From assembly GCF_022478115.1 (NCBI RefSeq), contig NZ_JAKGSC010000001.1, forward strand, positions 1,054,001 to 1,118,000: DNA of 64,000 nucleotides, given 5' to 3'. This document shows, piece after piece, positions 8,638 through 17,338 of this stretch. This DNA is from Tenacibaculum aquimarinum (GTDB taxonomy: Bacteria > Bacteroidota > Bacteroidia > Flavobacteriales > Flavobacteriaceae). A program made the position numbers and the translations under genes. How positions within the stretch are numbered: position 1 is the stretch's first letter; every line of letters starts with the position of its first letter. The notes under the pieces are model-generated. The model was not told where the DNA came from and did not search any database. It saw only the letters and a program-made list of their open reading frames with translations.

Positions 8638-10203
8638 ATGTATCAATTTTCAGGTAGATTAAAAACACTCGCTATTGCATTTATGGTTCTTGGAGCCTTA
8701 GGAGTTGCTTTAGGTTTTTACAATGCACCAAAAACTTTAGAAGACGCTAAAGAAATTATGGCTAACCAAGCTGCTCACGGAGCACACGGTAATGACCATG
8801 GTGAAACAAAACATGTTGAGGAAACTCATACAGAAAAGAAAGAAGATGCTCATGCTGAAGAAAATCATTCAGCAGAGAATTCTCATTCAGAAGTTATAGT
8901 TGAAGAAGTGCAAGCTGATTCTCATATTGAAGATGAATCTCATTCAGAAGAAATAAAAGAGGTTTTAGAAGTTGAAAAAGTACATGTAGCAACATTAGAT
9001 ACTCATGATTCAGACAATGCGCACGGCGCAAGTCATGATGATGCACACGCAGAACATGTATTTCACCAATTACAAAACAGACCTTGGGCTGCACTTTATG
9101 TAGCTTTACTATTCTTTTTAGGAGTTACTTTATTGGTTTTAGCATTTTACGCAATCCAAAGAGTTGCGCAAGCAGGTTGGTCTATTGTTTTGTTTAGAGT
9201 AATGGAAGCTATAACTGCAAACTTATTACCAGTTAGTTTAATTTTATTAGCGGTTTTAGTTGCATCACTTTTGCACATGAATCATTTATTCTCTTGGATG
9301 ACACCAGGAACTTTTACTCCAGGTCACGAGAATTACGATCCAATTGTAGATGGTAAATCAGGATGGATAAACGCTCCTTGGTGGATGATTAGAAGTATCA
9401 TTTACTTAGTAATATGGAATGCTTACCGTTGGTTTATTAGAAGAAACTCTATTAAAGAAGATACTGCTGAAAACATTTCAACATATAAAAAGAATTATAA
9501 CGTTTCAGTAATATTCTTATTCTTATTCATGATTACAGAAAGTATGGCTGTTTGGGATTGGATTATGGGATTAGATCCTCACTGGTTCTCAACGTTATTT
9601 GGATGGTATGTTTTAGCAACTTTCTTAGTAAGTGCTGTAACTACAATTACATTTGTAACAATTTACTTACGTTCTAAAGGGTATTTACCAAAAGTAAATG
9701 ATAGTCATATACACGATTTAGCTAAATTTATGTTTGGTTTCTCTGTATTCTGGACATACTTATGGTTTGCTCAGTTTATGTTAATATGGTATGCAGATAT
9801 TCCTGAAGAAACTACGTATTACGCAATGCGTTTTAACGAATATAAAGGACTATTTTTAGGAATGGTTGTAATGAATTTCGTTTTCCCAATTTTATTATTA
9901 ATCAATAGTGATTTTAAGAGTATACCTTGGTTTGTAGTTATGGGAGGAATAGTGATTTTAGCAGGGCATTATGTAGATGTATTTGTTATGATTATGCCAG
10001 CTACAGTTGGTGCTCAATGGGCAATTGGTATTCCAGAAATTGGTGCTATACTATTTTTCTTAGGATTACTAATTTGGACAACCTTTAGTGCATTTGCAAA
10101 AGCAGATCCTGTTGCAAAAGGAAATCCATTCTTAGGAGAAAGTGAACACTTTCACTATTATAATATTGAACATAGAGGTGAAGACGCAGATGCGCACCAT
10201 TAA
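8638..10203 (+). CDS. actF: Alternative complex III membrane subunit ActF with a His-rich insertion
   Basis: 521 residues, second NrfD-like subunit of alternative complex III, with about ten membrane helices from residue 150 on (for example MITESMAVWDWIMGLDPHWFS). One helix (about 8-28) precedes a hydrophilic stretch of roughly 100 residues (44-143) rich in His, Glu and Asp: 17 histidines, often in HxH or HS patterns. That stretch is longer than I expect for the family and looks low-complexity; it could bind metal (copper or zinc) beside the oxidase genes, which is inference. ActF provides the other putative quinone site. Confidence 0.9.
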   Translation: MYQFSGRLKTLAIAFMVLGALGVALGFYNAPKTLEDAKEIMANQAAHGAHGNDHGETKHVEETHTEKKEDAHAEENHSAENSHSEVIVEEVQADSHIEDESHSEEIKEVLEVEKVHVATLDTHDSDNAHGASHDDAHAEHVFHQLQNRPWAALYVALLFFLGVTLLVLAFYAIQRVAQAGWSIVLFRVMEAITANLLPVSLILLAVLVASLLHMNHLFSWMTPGTFTPGHENYDPIVDGKSGWINAPWWMIRSIIYLVIWNAYRWFIRRNSIKEDTAENISTYKKNYNVSVIFLFLFMITESMAVWDWIMGLDPHWFSTLFGWYVLATFLVSAVTTITFVTIYLRSKGYLPKVNDSHIHDLAKFMFGFSVFWTYLWFAQFMLIWYADIPEETTYYAMRFNEYKGLFLGMVVMNFVFPILLLINSDFKSIPWFVVMGGIVILAGHYVDVFVMIMPATVGAQWAIGIPEIGAILFFLGLLIWTTFSAFAKADPVAKGNPFLGESEHFHYYNIEHRGEDADAHH

Positions 10204-10242
10204 TTAAATAATTGAATTAAAAATAAATAAGACAAAATAAAT

Positions 10243-11250
10243 ATGTTAGCTCTATTTTATATTTTTATAGCTGTTGCAATCGGGGTAAGCTTTTGGCAAA
10301 TTACCCGTGTAATGAACTTGAGAGAAGTTATTGCTACAGATAAAGACAATAATTCGCAAGGTAAAATTGCCATTGGTTTTATGGTGTTTTTCTATGCAAT
10401 GATGGTTTATTGTTTAATAGCAATGAATGTGTTAATGTTACCAGAATCTGCCTCAATTGAAGGAGAACATGACGATAATCTTTTCAATATTACTTTTTGG
10501 TTAATTGGTATTGTACAGTTTATCATGCAATTTTTAATTTTCTTTTTTACGTACAAGTATAGAGGGAAGAAAGAAAATAAAGCAAAATTCTATGCAGATA
10601 GTCATAAATTAGAGATGATTTGGACTATAATCCCTGCTTTTACTATTGTAATCTTAATAGGTTATGGTTTATGGGCTTGGAATAACATTATGTATGTTGG
10701 TGATGATGAAAACCCAATTGTTATTGAAGTATATTCAAAACAATTTCAATGGGAAGCTCGTTATGCAGGAGAAGATAATACTTTAGGTTTAGGAAACGTA
10801 AACTATATTAAAGGAATTAATACAATGGGAGTTGATATGTCTGATAAAAACTCTCAAGACGATAAACAAGTAACTGAATTATACTTACCTAAAGGAAAAA
10901 AAGTATTGTTCAAGTTCCGTTCACAAGACGTATTGCACTCAGCTTATATGCCTCACTTTAGAGCACAAATGAATTGTGTTCCTGGTATGGTTACACAGTT
11001 TGCTTTTACACCTAAGTTTACAACAGAAGAAATGCGTGTGCAATCTGAAGTAGTTGCTAAAACAAACGGAATCAATAAGATAAGAAAAGCTAAAGGTGAA
11101 GATCCTTATGTTTTTGATTACTTACTTTTATGTAATAAAATATGTGGAGCATCTCACTATAACATGCAAATGAAAATTACAGTTGTAGAAGAAGCACAAT
11201 ATAAAGAATGGTTAGCTGAACAGCCAGCATTAGCCCAAGTTGTTAAATAA
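10243..11250 (+). CDS. coxB: Cytochrome c oxidase subunit II (CuA)
   Basis: 335 residues. Two to three N-terminal helices, then an aromatic-rich stretch and a periplasmic cupredoxin domain. The binuclear CuA site is complete: C297, C301, H305 and M308 in CNKICGASHYNM, with the upstream His in DVLHSAYMPHFRAQMN. No fused cytochrome c domain follows, so electrons should arrive from ActE or a soluble cytochrome. The insertion between QFQWEARYAG and ELYLPKGKKV is longer than in E. coli-type subunits, as in other Bacteroidota. It is encoded 39 bases after actF and 30 before coxA, so respiratory complex III and IV genes share one operon. Confidence 0.95.
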   Translation: MLALFYIFIAVAIGVSFWQITRVMNLREVIATDKDNNSQGKIAIGFMVFFYAMMVYCLIAMNVLMLPESASIEGEHDDNLFNITFWLIGIVQFIMQFLIFFFTYKYRGKKENKAKFYADSHKLEMIWTIIPAFTIVILIGYGLWAWNNIMYVGDDENPIVIEVYSKQFQWEARYAGEDNTLGLGNVNYIKGINTMGVDMSDKNSQDDKQVTELYLPKGKKVLFKFRSQDVLHSAYMPHFRAQMNCVPGMVTQFAFTPKFTTEEMRVQSEVVAKTNGINKIRKAKGEDPYVFDYLLLCNKICGASHYNMQMKITVVEEAQYKEWLAEQPALAQVVK

Positions 11251-11280
11251 TAATTAAAGAGACTACAAATAAAATAGATT

Positions 11281-13062
11281 ATGTCAGAGCATCATCACAA
11301 AGAAACATTTGTAACAAAATATATTTTTAGTACAGACCATAAAATGATTTCTAAACAATTCCTAGTTACAGGAATGTTTATGGGAATTATTGGAGTATTC
11401 ATGTCAATGTTATTCCGTATGCAAATTGCATGGCCAGAAAAATCATTTTCTATTATAGAAGCATTTTTAGGGCATCATCAAACAGATGGTATAATGAATC
11501 CAGATATGTATTTGGCATTAGTTACCATTCATGGAACAATAATGGTATTCTTTGTACTAACTGCAGGTTTAAGTGGTACATTTTCTAACTTATTAATTCC
11601 CTTACAAATTGGTGCTAGAGATATGGCATCTGGTTTCTTAAATATGGTTTCGTATTGGTTATTCTTTTTATCAAGTATAATCATGGTTATATCTTTATTT
11701 GTTGAAGCAGGACCAGCATCTGCAGGATGGACAATTTACCCACCACTTTCAGCATTACCACAAGCAATTCCAGGTTCTGGAGCAGGTATGACGTTATGGT
11801 TGGTTTCTATGGCGATTTTTATTGCTTCATCTTTAATTGGATCATTAAACTATATAGTTACAGTTTTAAACTTACGTACAAAAGGAATGAAAATGACGCG
11901 TTTACCACTTACAATGTGGGCGTTTTTTATCACAGCAATTATTGGTGTGGTTTCTTTCCCAGTATTATTGTCAGCAGCATTATTATTAATTTTTGATAGA
12001 AGTTTTGGTACATCATTTTACTTGTCAGATATATTTATTTCTGGTGAAGTATTACATTATCAAGGAGGATCACCAGTATTATTTGAACACTTATTTTGGT
12101 TCTTAGGTCACCCAGAGGTTTATATTGTATTGTTACCGGCTTTAGGTTTAACTTCAGAAATTATTTCAACACATTCAAGAAAACCAATTTTTGGATATAG
12201 AGCAATGATTGGTTCTATTATGGCAATTGCATTTTTATCTACAATTGTTTGGGGTCACCACATGTTTATCTCAGGAATGAATCCATTTTTAGGATCTGTG
12301 TTTACCTTTACAACTGTATTAATTGCAATTCCTTCAGCGGTAAAAGCATTTAACTATATAACAACATTGTGGAAAGGAAATCTTCAACTAAATCCTGCCA
12401 TGTTATTCTCAATCGGATTAGTTTCTACATTCGTTACAGGAGGTTTAACAGGATTAGTTTTAGGGGATTCTGCATTAGATATTAATGTACACGATACGTA
12501 TTTCGTAGTAGCGCATTTCCACTTAGTAATGGGAGTATCTGCAATTTTTGGAATGTTTGCTGGTGTCTATCACTGGTTCCCGAAAATGTATGGTAAAATG
12601 ATGAATAAAACTATGGGGTATTGGCACTTCTGGATAAGCATTATTTGTGCTTACGGAGTATTCTGGCCAATGCACTTTATTGGCTTAGCAGGTTTACCAC
12701 GTAGATATTATACAAATACAAACTTTCCAATGTTTGATGATTTAGCTGATGTAAACGTTGTAATTACAATTTTTGCTTTAGTTGGAGGTTTAGGTCAAAT
12801 AATATTCTTAGCTAACTTTTTTATCTCAATTTATAGAGGGAAAAATGCAACTCAGAATCCTTGGAATTCAAACACAATTGAATGGACTACACCAGTAGAG
12901 CATATTCACGGTAACTGGCCTGGAAAAATTCCAGAAGTACACCGTTGGCCTTATGACTATAGTAAAAGAGTAGATCCTAAAGATGATGATAGTGATTACT
13001 TAGGAGGTAAAGACTTTATACCTCAAGTAGTACCATTATATGATGGAGAAGAGCCGTCTTAA
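11281..13062 (+). CDS. coxA: Cytochrome c oxidase subunit I (heme-copper oxidase)
   Basis: 593 residues, about twelve membrane helices. Diagnostic residues are present: CuB ligand H277 with the cross-linkable Y281 in GHPEVYI, the CuB pair H326/H327 in GHHMF, heme a3 ligand H412 and heme a ligand H414 in AHFHLVMG, and H404 in the HDTYFVV segment. It reduces oxygen to water and pumps protons. It ends the operon: a strong terminator follows at 13110-13140. No subunit III gene is found next to it in this window, so coxC must lie elsewhere or be dispensable. Confidence 0.97.
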   Translation: MSEHHHKETFVTKYIFSTDHKMISKQFLVTGMFMGIIGVFMSMLFRMQIAWPEKSFSIIEAFLGHHQTDGIMNPDMYLALVTIHGTIMVFFVLTAGLSGTFSNLLIPLQIGARDMASGFLNMVSYWLFFLSSIIMVISLFVEAGPASAGWTIYPPLSALPQAIPGSGAGMTLWLVSMAIFIASSLIGSLNYIVTVLNLRTKGMKMTRLPLTMWAFFITAIIGVVSFPVLLSAALLLIFDRSFGTSFYLSDIFISGEVLHYQGGSPVLFEHLFWFLGHPEVYIVLLPALGLTSEIISTHSRKPIFGYRAMIGSIMAIAFLSTIVWGHHMFISGMNPFLGSVFTFTTVLIAIPSAVKAFNYITTLWKGNLQLNPAMLFSIGLVSTFVTGGLTGLVLGDSALDINVHDTYFVVAHFHLVMGVSAIFGMFAGVYHWFPKMYGKMMNKTMGYWHFWISIICAYGVFWPMHFIGLAGLPRRYYTNTNFPMFDDLADVNVVITIFALVGGLGQIIFLANFFISIYRGKNATQNPWNSNTIEWTTPVEHIHGNWPGKIPEVHRWPYDYSKRVDPKDDDSDYLGGKDFIPQVVPLYDGEEPS

Positions 13063-13075
13063 AAATTAAATTGTA

Positions 13076-13096
13076 ACCTTGAGCGTAGCTAAAGGT
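13076..13096 (+). repeat. Short imperfect palindrome of the CTTGAGCGTAG type
   Basis: ACCTT and AAAGGT flank GAGCGTAGCT just after the coxA stop. Similar short palindromes containing CTTGAGCG and GTCGAAAGG are very common between genes in Bacteroidota (from memory). This looks like a single worn copy. Confidence 0.4.
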
Positions 13097-13109
13097 CATT
13101 ATAAATAAC

Positions 13110-13140
13110 AAAAAAACCTTTCCATTGGAAAGGTTTTTTG
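13110..13140 (+). terminator. Terminator of the act-cox operon
   Basis: AAAAAACCTTTCC and its complement GGAAAGGTTTTTT form a near-perfect stem around ATT. The same bases abut the ruvB promoter. Confidence 0.92.
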
Positions 13141-13156
13141 CTTCTTATCAAATTGT

Positions 13157-13164
13157 TATCTTTG
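13157..13164 (+). promoter_or_regulatory. ruvB promoter -7 box, implying a near-leaderless mRNA
   Basis: TATCTTTG matches TAnnTTTG exactly. A TTG at 13138-13140 (16 bases upstream, slightly short) could be the -33 element and lies in the T-run of the preceding terminator. The ATG at 13171 follows the box by six bases, so the transcript would start within a few bases of the start codon. Confidence 0.65.
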
Positions 13165-13170
13165 TTAAGT

Positions 13171-14193
13171 ATGAATGAAAATTTAAATCCTGAAAACACA
13201 AATCTTTCTAATGAAGATATTGATGTAGAAAAAAAATTGCGTCCACTTTCTTTTGAAGACTTTAGTGGTCAAGATCAGGCAATTGAAAACCTTAAGATTT
13301 TTGTTGAAGCAGCAAATCAAAGAGATGAAGCTTTAGATCATACACTTTTTCATGGACCTCCAGGTTTAGGGAAAACTACTTTAGCACATATTTTGGCTAA
13401 TGAATTACAAGTTGGTATAAAAGTAACTTCTGGACCAGTTTTAGATAAACCAGGCGATTTAGCAGGTTTACTTACAAATCTAGATGAACGAGATGTTTTG
13501 TTTATTGATGAAATCCATCGATTAAGCCCTATTGTTGAAGAATACTTGTATTCTGCAATGGAAGATTATAAAATTGATATTATGATTGAATCTGGACCAA
13601 ATGCGCGTACAGTTCAAATCAATTTAGAACCATTTACATTAATAGGAGCAACCACCCGTTCAGGATTATTAACTGCGCCAATGCGTGCACGTTTTGGAAT
13701 AAGTAGTCGTTTACATTATTATTCAACAGAATTATTAACCACAATTATACAACGAAGCGCACAAATTTTAGGCGTTCCAATTTCTATGGAAGCGGCAATT
13801 GAAATTGCAGGGAGAAGTAGAGGAACACCAAGAATTGCCAACGCATTATTGCGTAGAGTTCGAGATTTCGCACAAATAAAAGGTGATGGAAATATTACTA
13901 TTGAAATAGCAAAGTATGCTTTAAAAGCATTAAATGTAGATGCACATGGTTTAGATGAAATGGATAATAAAATTTTAAAAACCATTATAGATAAATTTAA
14001 AGGAGGTCCAGTTGGTTTGAGTACAATTGCTACAGCAGTTTCCGAAAACACAGAAACTATTGAAGAAGTGTACGAACCTTTCTTAATTCAACAAGGTTTT
14101 ATAATGAGAACACCTCGTGGAAGAGAAGTTACAGATTTAGCTTATAAACATTTAGGTTTAATTAAAGGGAGAAATCAAGGCGAATTATTTTAG
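13171..14193 (+). CDS. ruvB: Holliday junction branch-migration helicase RuvB
   Basis: 340 residues from the ATG at 13171. An upstream in-frame TTG at 13138 lies inside the terminator and before the promoter, so it is rejected. Walker [10 protein letters not shown], Walker [10 protein letters not shown], sensor 1 GATTRSGLL and arginine finger ARFGI are all present, followed by the lid domain [20 protein letters not shown] and the winged-helix tail ending [10 protein letters not shown]. RuvB is the AAA+ motor that drives Holliday junction branch migration with RuvA. Length and motif order match the family. The next gene begins 13 bases later. Confidence 0.97.
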   Translation: MNENLNPENTNLSNEDIDVEKKLRPLSFEDFSGQDQAIENLKIFVEAANQRDEALDHTLFHGPPGLGKTTLAHILANELQVGIKVTSGPVLDKPGDLAGLLTNLDERDVLFIDEIHRLSPIVEEYLYSAMEDYKIDIMIESGPNARTVQINLEPFTLIGATTRSGLLTAPMRARFGISSRLHYYSTELLTTIIQRSAQILGVPISMEAAIEIAGRSRGTPRIANALLRRVRDFAQIKGDGNITIEIAKYALKALNVDAHGLDEMDNKILKTIIDKFKGGPVGLSTIATAVSENTETIEEVYEPFLIQQGFIMRTPRGREVTDLAYKHLGLIKGRNQGELF

Positions 14194-14206
14194 GCATAAA
14201 TTTTAA

Positions 14207-15520
14207 ATGGAACAACAAGAAGTAAATAACACGATAGCTAAACCTTCCACAAAAGGTTGGTTGCAAAGGTTAAAAGATGAAAGTTGGGAAGCTGAATTAC
14301 TAGTTTCTGCAATTGCTATTTTTGGTACATTTAAGATGTTTGATGTTATAAATTGGGGGACAAACTTTTTTATAGATGTTTTAAATCCTAATCAATACTT
14401 AATTGGCTACTTTATAATGGCAATTGGTCTTTTAGCAATAAGTATTTTGGCTGCAATGTTTTTAATCCATTTTTTTTTAAGAGCATACTGGATTGGTTTA
14501 GTAGGTTTAAATTCGGTTTTTCCTGATTATAGTATAGAAGATAGCGCTTATTCAAAAATATATACTGAGAAAATCTTAGGCATTCTCCCTAAGTTAAAAG
14601 ATTCCATTCAAAAAGTAGATGAACTTTGTAGTGTTATTTTTTCGGTGGCTTTTACGCTTTTACTGATTTATGCATACATGTCAATATTTGTAAGTGTCTA
14701 TTTACTAGTTTACAATCTGTTGTCTGCTTACATTCCGTTTTATATATTATTAATCCCTGCAGTATTAATGGGAGTTTTTATGTTAGTACAAATGGTAATA
14801 ACCTTTAAAGCTAATTTTAAGTCAAATAAAGAAAAAGAAGGTTTACAAAACTTGTCATTTAAGGTAAATAAATTTGTTTCTAAGATTATTTATGGGCCAT
14901 TTTATAAGTCAATACTCCAAGTAACAATGATTTTTGGATCTAATTTTAAGAAGAAAAAATCACTTATTTATCTTGTATTATCATTTATTTTAGTAGGATT
15001 ATTAGTCTTTGGAAAGCAAATAACAAATACAAATATCTTTTATTTAATAGTTCACAAAAAATACTTTAATACTACAAAAGTATATTCAAGTTTTTATAAT
15101 GATGAAAATAAAAACAATACTTTTTTATTAACGCCAGAAATAGAATCAGACAAAGTTGAAGCTAATGTGTTAAAAATATTTATTCCTGTTTTTAAGCATG
15201 AAGAAAATATGAAAACTGAATTTTGTGGAGATGATAATGAAAATTCTGAGCTATCTTTAGAAGTTCGTAGAGAAGAGTGGAATACTTTTATTTTAGATTG
15301 TTATAATCAATATTATCATATTTATATTAATGATAAAAAAATTGACGTTGAATTTTTAAGACTTAATGCACATTCAAGAACGAAGCAATCTGGAGTAATT
15401 TCTTATTTAGATATTTCAAACCTTAAAAAAGGTGTTAATTCTATTGAAGTAAAAAAAGAGTTTGGAGAGACTAAGATTTTAAATTGGAAAATTCCATTTT
15501 ATTACATACCTAAAAATTAG
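14207..15520 (+). CDS. Unrecognised multi-pass membrane protein with a C-terminal soluble domain
   Basis: 437 residues, family not recognised. Residues 1-30 are hydrophilic; helices are predicted near 30-46, 62-90, 140-170, 173-200 and 256-275. Between the second and third helix lies a soluble stretch (YSIEDSAYSKIYTEKILGILPKLKD). The last 160 residues are hydrophilic with beta-like strands (LKIFIPVFKHEEN, SGVISYLDISNLKKGVNSIEV) and a single-domain look, probably periplasmic or cytoplasmic. Cysteines are few. It follows ruvB by 13 bases and precedes the SulP gene by 10, so it is probably co-transcribed with them. No function is proposed. Confidence 0.75.
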   Translation: MEQQEVNNTIAKPSTKGWLQRLKDESWEAELLVSAIAIFGTFKMFDVINWGTNFFIDVLNPNQYLIGYFIMAIGLLAISILAAMFLIHFFLRAYWIGLVGLNSVFPDYSIEDSAYSKIYTEKILGILPKLKDSIQKVDELCSVIFSVAFTLLLIYAYMSIFVSVYLLVYNLLSAYIPFYILLIPAVLMGVFMLVQMVITFKANFKSNKEKEGLQNLSFKVNKFVSKIIYGPFYKSILQVTMIFGSNFKKKKSLIYLVLSFILVGLLVFGKQITNTNIFYLIVHKKYFNTTKVYSSFYNDENKNNTFLLTPEIESDKVEANVLKIFIPVFKHEENMKTEFCGDDNENSELSLEVRREEWNTFILDCYNQYYHIYINDKKIDVEFLRLNAHSRTKQSGVISYLDISNLKKGVNSIEVKKEFGETKILNWKIPFYYIPKN

Positions 15521-15530
15521 TTTTTATAAA

Positions 15531-17258
15531 ATGAATTTTAAAAAACTCATACCAATTTTAGAGTGGTTACCTAACTACAATAGCGCTCGTTTTAAAGGAG
15601 ATTTTATTGCAGGAGTTACTGTTGCTATTGTGTTAATTCCTCAAGGAATTGCGTATGCATTAATTGCAGGTTTACCTCCAATTTACGGTTTATATTGTGC
15701 GTTAGTTCCGCAAATAATGTATGCTATTTTTGGTTCATCAAGACAAGTGGCAATTGGGCCAGTTGCCATAGATTCTTTAATTGTAGCATCTGGAGTTTCT
15801 GCTTTGGCTTTAGCAGGGTCAGAAAGTTATATTGCCATTGCAATTTTGTTGGCACTTATAGTTGGTGCAATTCAATTTTTAATGGGTGTTTTTAGGCTCG
15901 GTTTTATTGTAAACTTCTTATCAAAACCTGTAATAACGGGTTTTACATCTGCTTTAGCGCTTATTATTGGTGCAAATCAGTTTAAAAATTTATTAGGAGT
16001 AGATTTTATTCAGAGTGATCAAATACACATTTTAATACAAGATATTTGGCAGCAAGTAGCAACTTTTAACTTTAATACATCTGTTATTGGTTTAGTAACT
16101 GTACTAATTATTATAGTGTTTAGAAAGATAAATAAGAAATTACCCAGCGCACTTTTTGTGGTAATTTTAGGAATTTTAATAATGTATTTTTTTGGAAAAA
16201 ATTTGATTGATGTTTCTATAGTAAAAGAAATTCCTTCAGGATTACCAAAATTTACAATACCCGAAATTGAGTTTTATCAAATTAGAGAATTATTACCAAT
16301 TGCATTAACTTTAGTAATGGTGGGTTATTTAGAAACGATATCTATCGGTAAATCATTGGAAGCTAAACAAAATGAATATCGCGTAAATGCCAATCAAGAA
16401 CTAATTGCTTTAGGATTAAGTAATATGGCTGGGTCATTGTTTAAAGCATATCCAACAACATCAAGTTTTTCCCGTTCAGCAATAAATCAAGAAAATGGAG
16501 GAACTACCGGTATGTCGGCAATTGTTTCGGTTATAATGATTGTAATTTCTTTACTCTTTTTAACACCAGTATTTTACTATTTACCTAAAACAGTATTAGC
16601 TGCAATAATTATTGTAGCAGTTTTTGGTTTGATAAATTTTAAAGAGGCAGCTTATTTATGGAAAGCTAATAACCTAGATTTTTGGTTAATGATGGCAACA
16701 TTTTTAGCAACCTTGATTTTTGGCGTTGAATACGGAATTATAACAGGAGTAGGTTTGTCTTTAATAATATTAATATTTAGAACATCTAGACCTTATGTTA
16801 CCGAATTAGGTAAGGTACCAAACTCTAATTTTTATAAAAATAAAAATAGGTTTGATGAAGTTGTAATAGATCACGATGTTTTGGTTTTTAGATTTGATGC
16901 TCAGTTATTTTATGCCAATTCAAGTTATTTTAGAGATAATCTAGATGAAATGGCATGTAAAAAAGGTGCGGCATTAAAATTGATAGTTATAGATGCAGAA
17001 AGTATTAATAGAATAGATAGCACTGGAGTAGAAATGCTTAAAGAGCGAGTTAAGTTTTATCAAAATAAAGGAATAGCCTTTTATTTTGCAGGGGTAAAAG
17101 GGCCTGTAAGAGACTTACTATTTAGAGGTGGGCTTTTAGAAATTATTGATGTAAATCATTTTTTTATGAGAGCAAATGAAGCAGTAAAATTTTATAAAAC
17201 AGGTGATAGAAAGCACCAAGAAAAATATGCGAAATATATACATCAAGCATATAAATAA
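15531..17258 (+). CDS. SulP-family anion permease with STAS domain
   Basis: 575 residues. The membrane part (about 10-420) begins with the SulP signature run DFIAGVTVAIVLIPQGIAYALIAGLPPIYGLY (residue 23 on, here split only by function) and includes the ATSSFSRSAINxxNGGTTG-like segment TTSSFSRSAINQENGGTTG near 318. A cytoplasmic STAS domain follows, with LIVIDAESINRIDSTGVEML near 484-503. SulP proteins move sulfate, bicarbonate or other oxyanions, so the substrate is not certain. The persulfide-oxidation genes start 81 bases downstream, which makes sulfate, sulfite or thiosulfate attractive as substrate; that is inference. Confidence 0.9.
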   Translation: MNFKKLIPILEWLPNYNSARFKGDFIAGVTVAIVLIPQGIAYALIAGLPPIYGLYCALVPQIMYAIFGSSRQVAIGPVAIDSLIVASGVSALALAGSESYIAIAILLALIVGAIQFLMGVFRLGFIVNFLSKPVITGFTSALALIIGANQFKNLLGVDFIQSDQIHILIQDIWQQVATFNFNTSVIGLVTVLIIIVFRKINKKLPSALFVVILGILIMYFFGKNLIDVSIVKEIPSGLPKFTIPEIEFYQIRELLPIALTLVMVGYLETISIGKSLEAKQNEYRVNANQELIALGLSNMAGSLFKAYPTTSSFSRSAINQENGGTTGMSAIVSVIMIVISLLFLTPVFYYLPKTVLAAIIIVAVFGLINFKEAAYLWKANNLDFWLMMATFLATLIFGVEYGIITGVGLSLIILIFRTSRPYVTELGKVPNSNFYKNKNRFDEVVIDHDVLVFRFDAQLFYANSSYFRDNLDEMACKKGAALKLIVIDAESINRIDSTGVEMLKERVKFYQNKGIAFYFAGVKGPVRDLLFRGGLLEIIDVNHFFMRANEAVKFYKTGDRKHQEKYAKYIHQAYK

Positions 17259-17338
17259 TTAGAAATAAAACTGATAAATATCATATGTCAAATACAGACA
17301 AATGAGTTATTTTAAAGTTAGAAAAGAATACAAGAATA

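Noticed and set aside
13138-13170. Extending ruvB upstream to a TTG at 13138
   Set aside because: The codons lie in the T-run of the act-cox terminator and before the ruvB promoter box, so they would not be in the mRNA; the ATG at 13171 gives the normal length.
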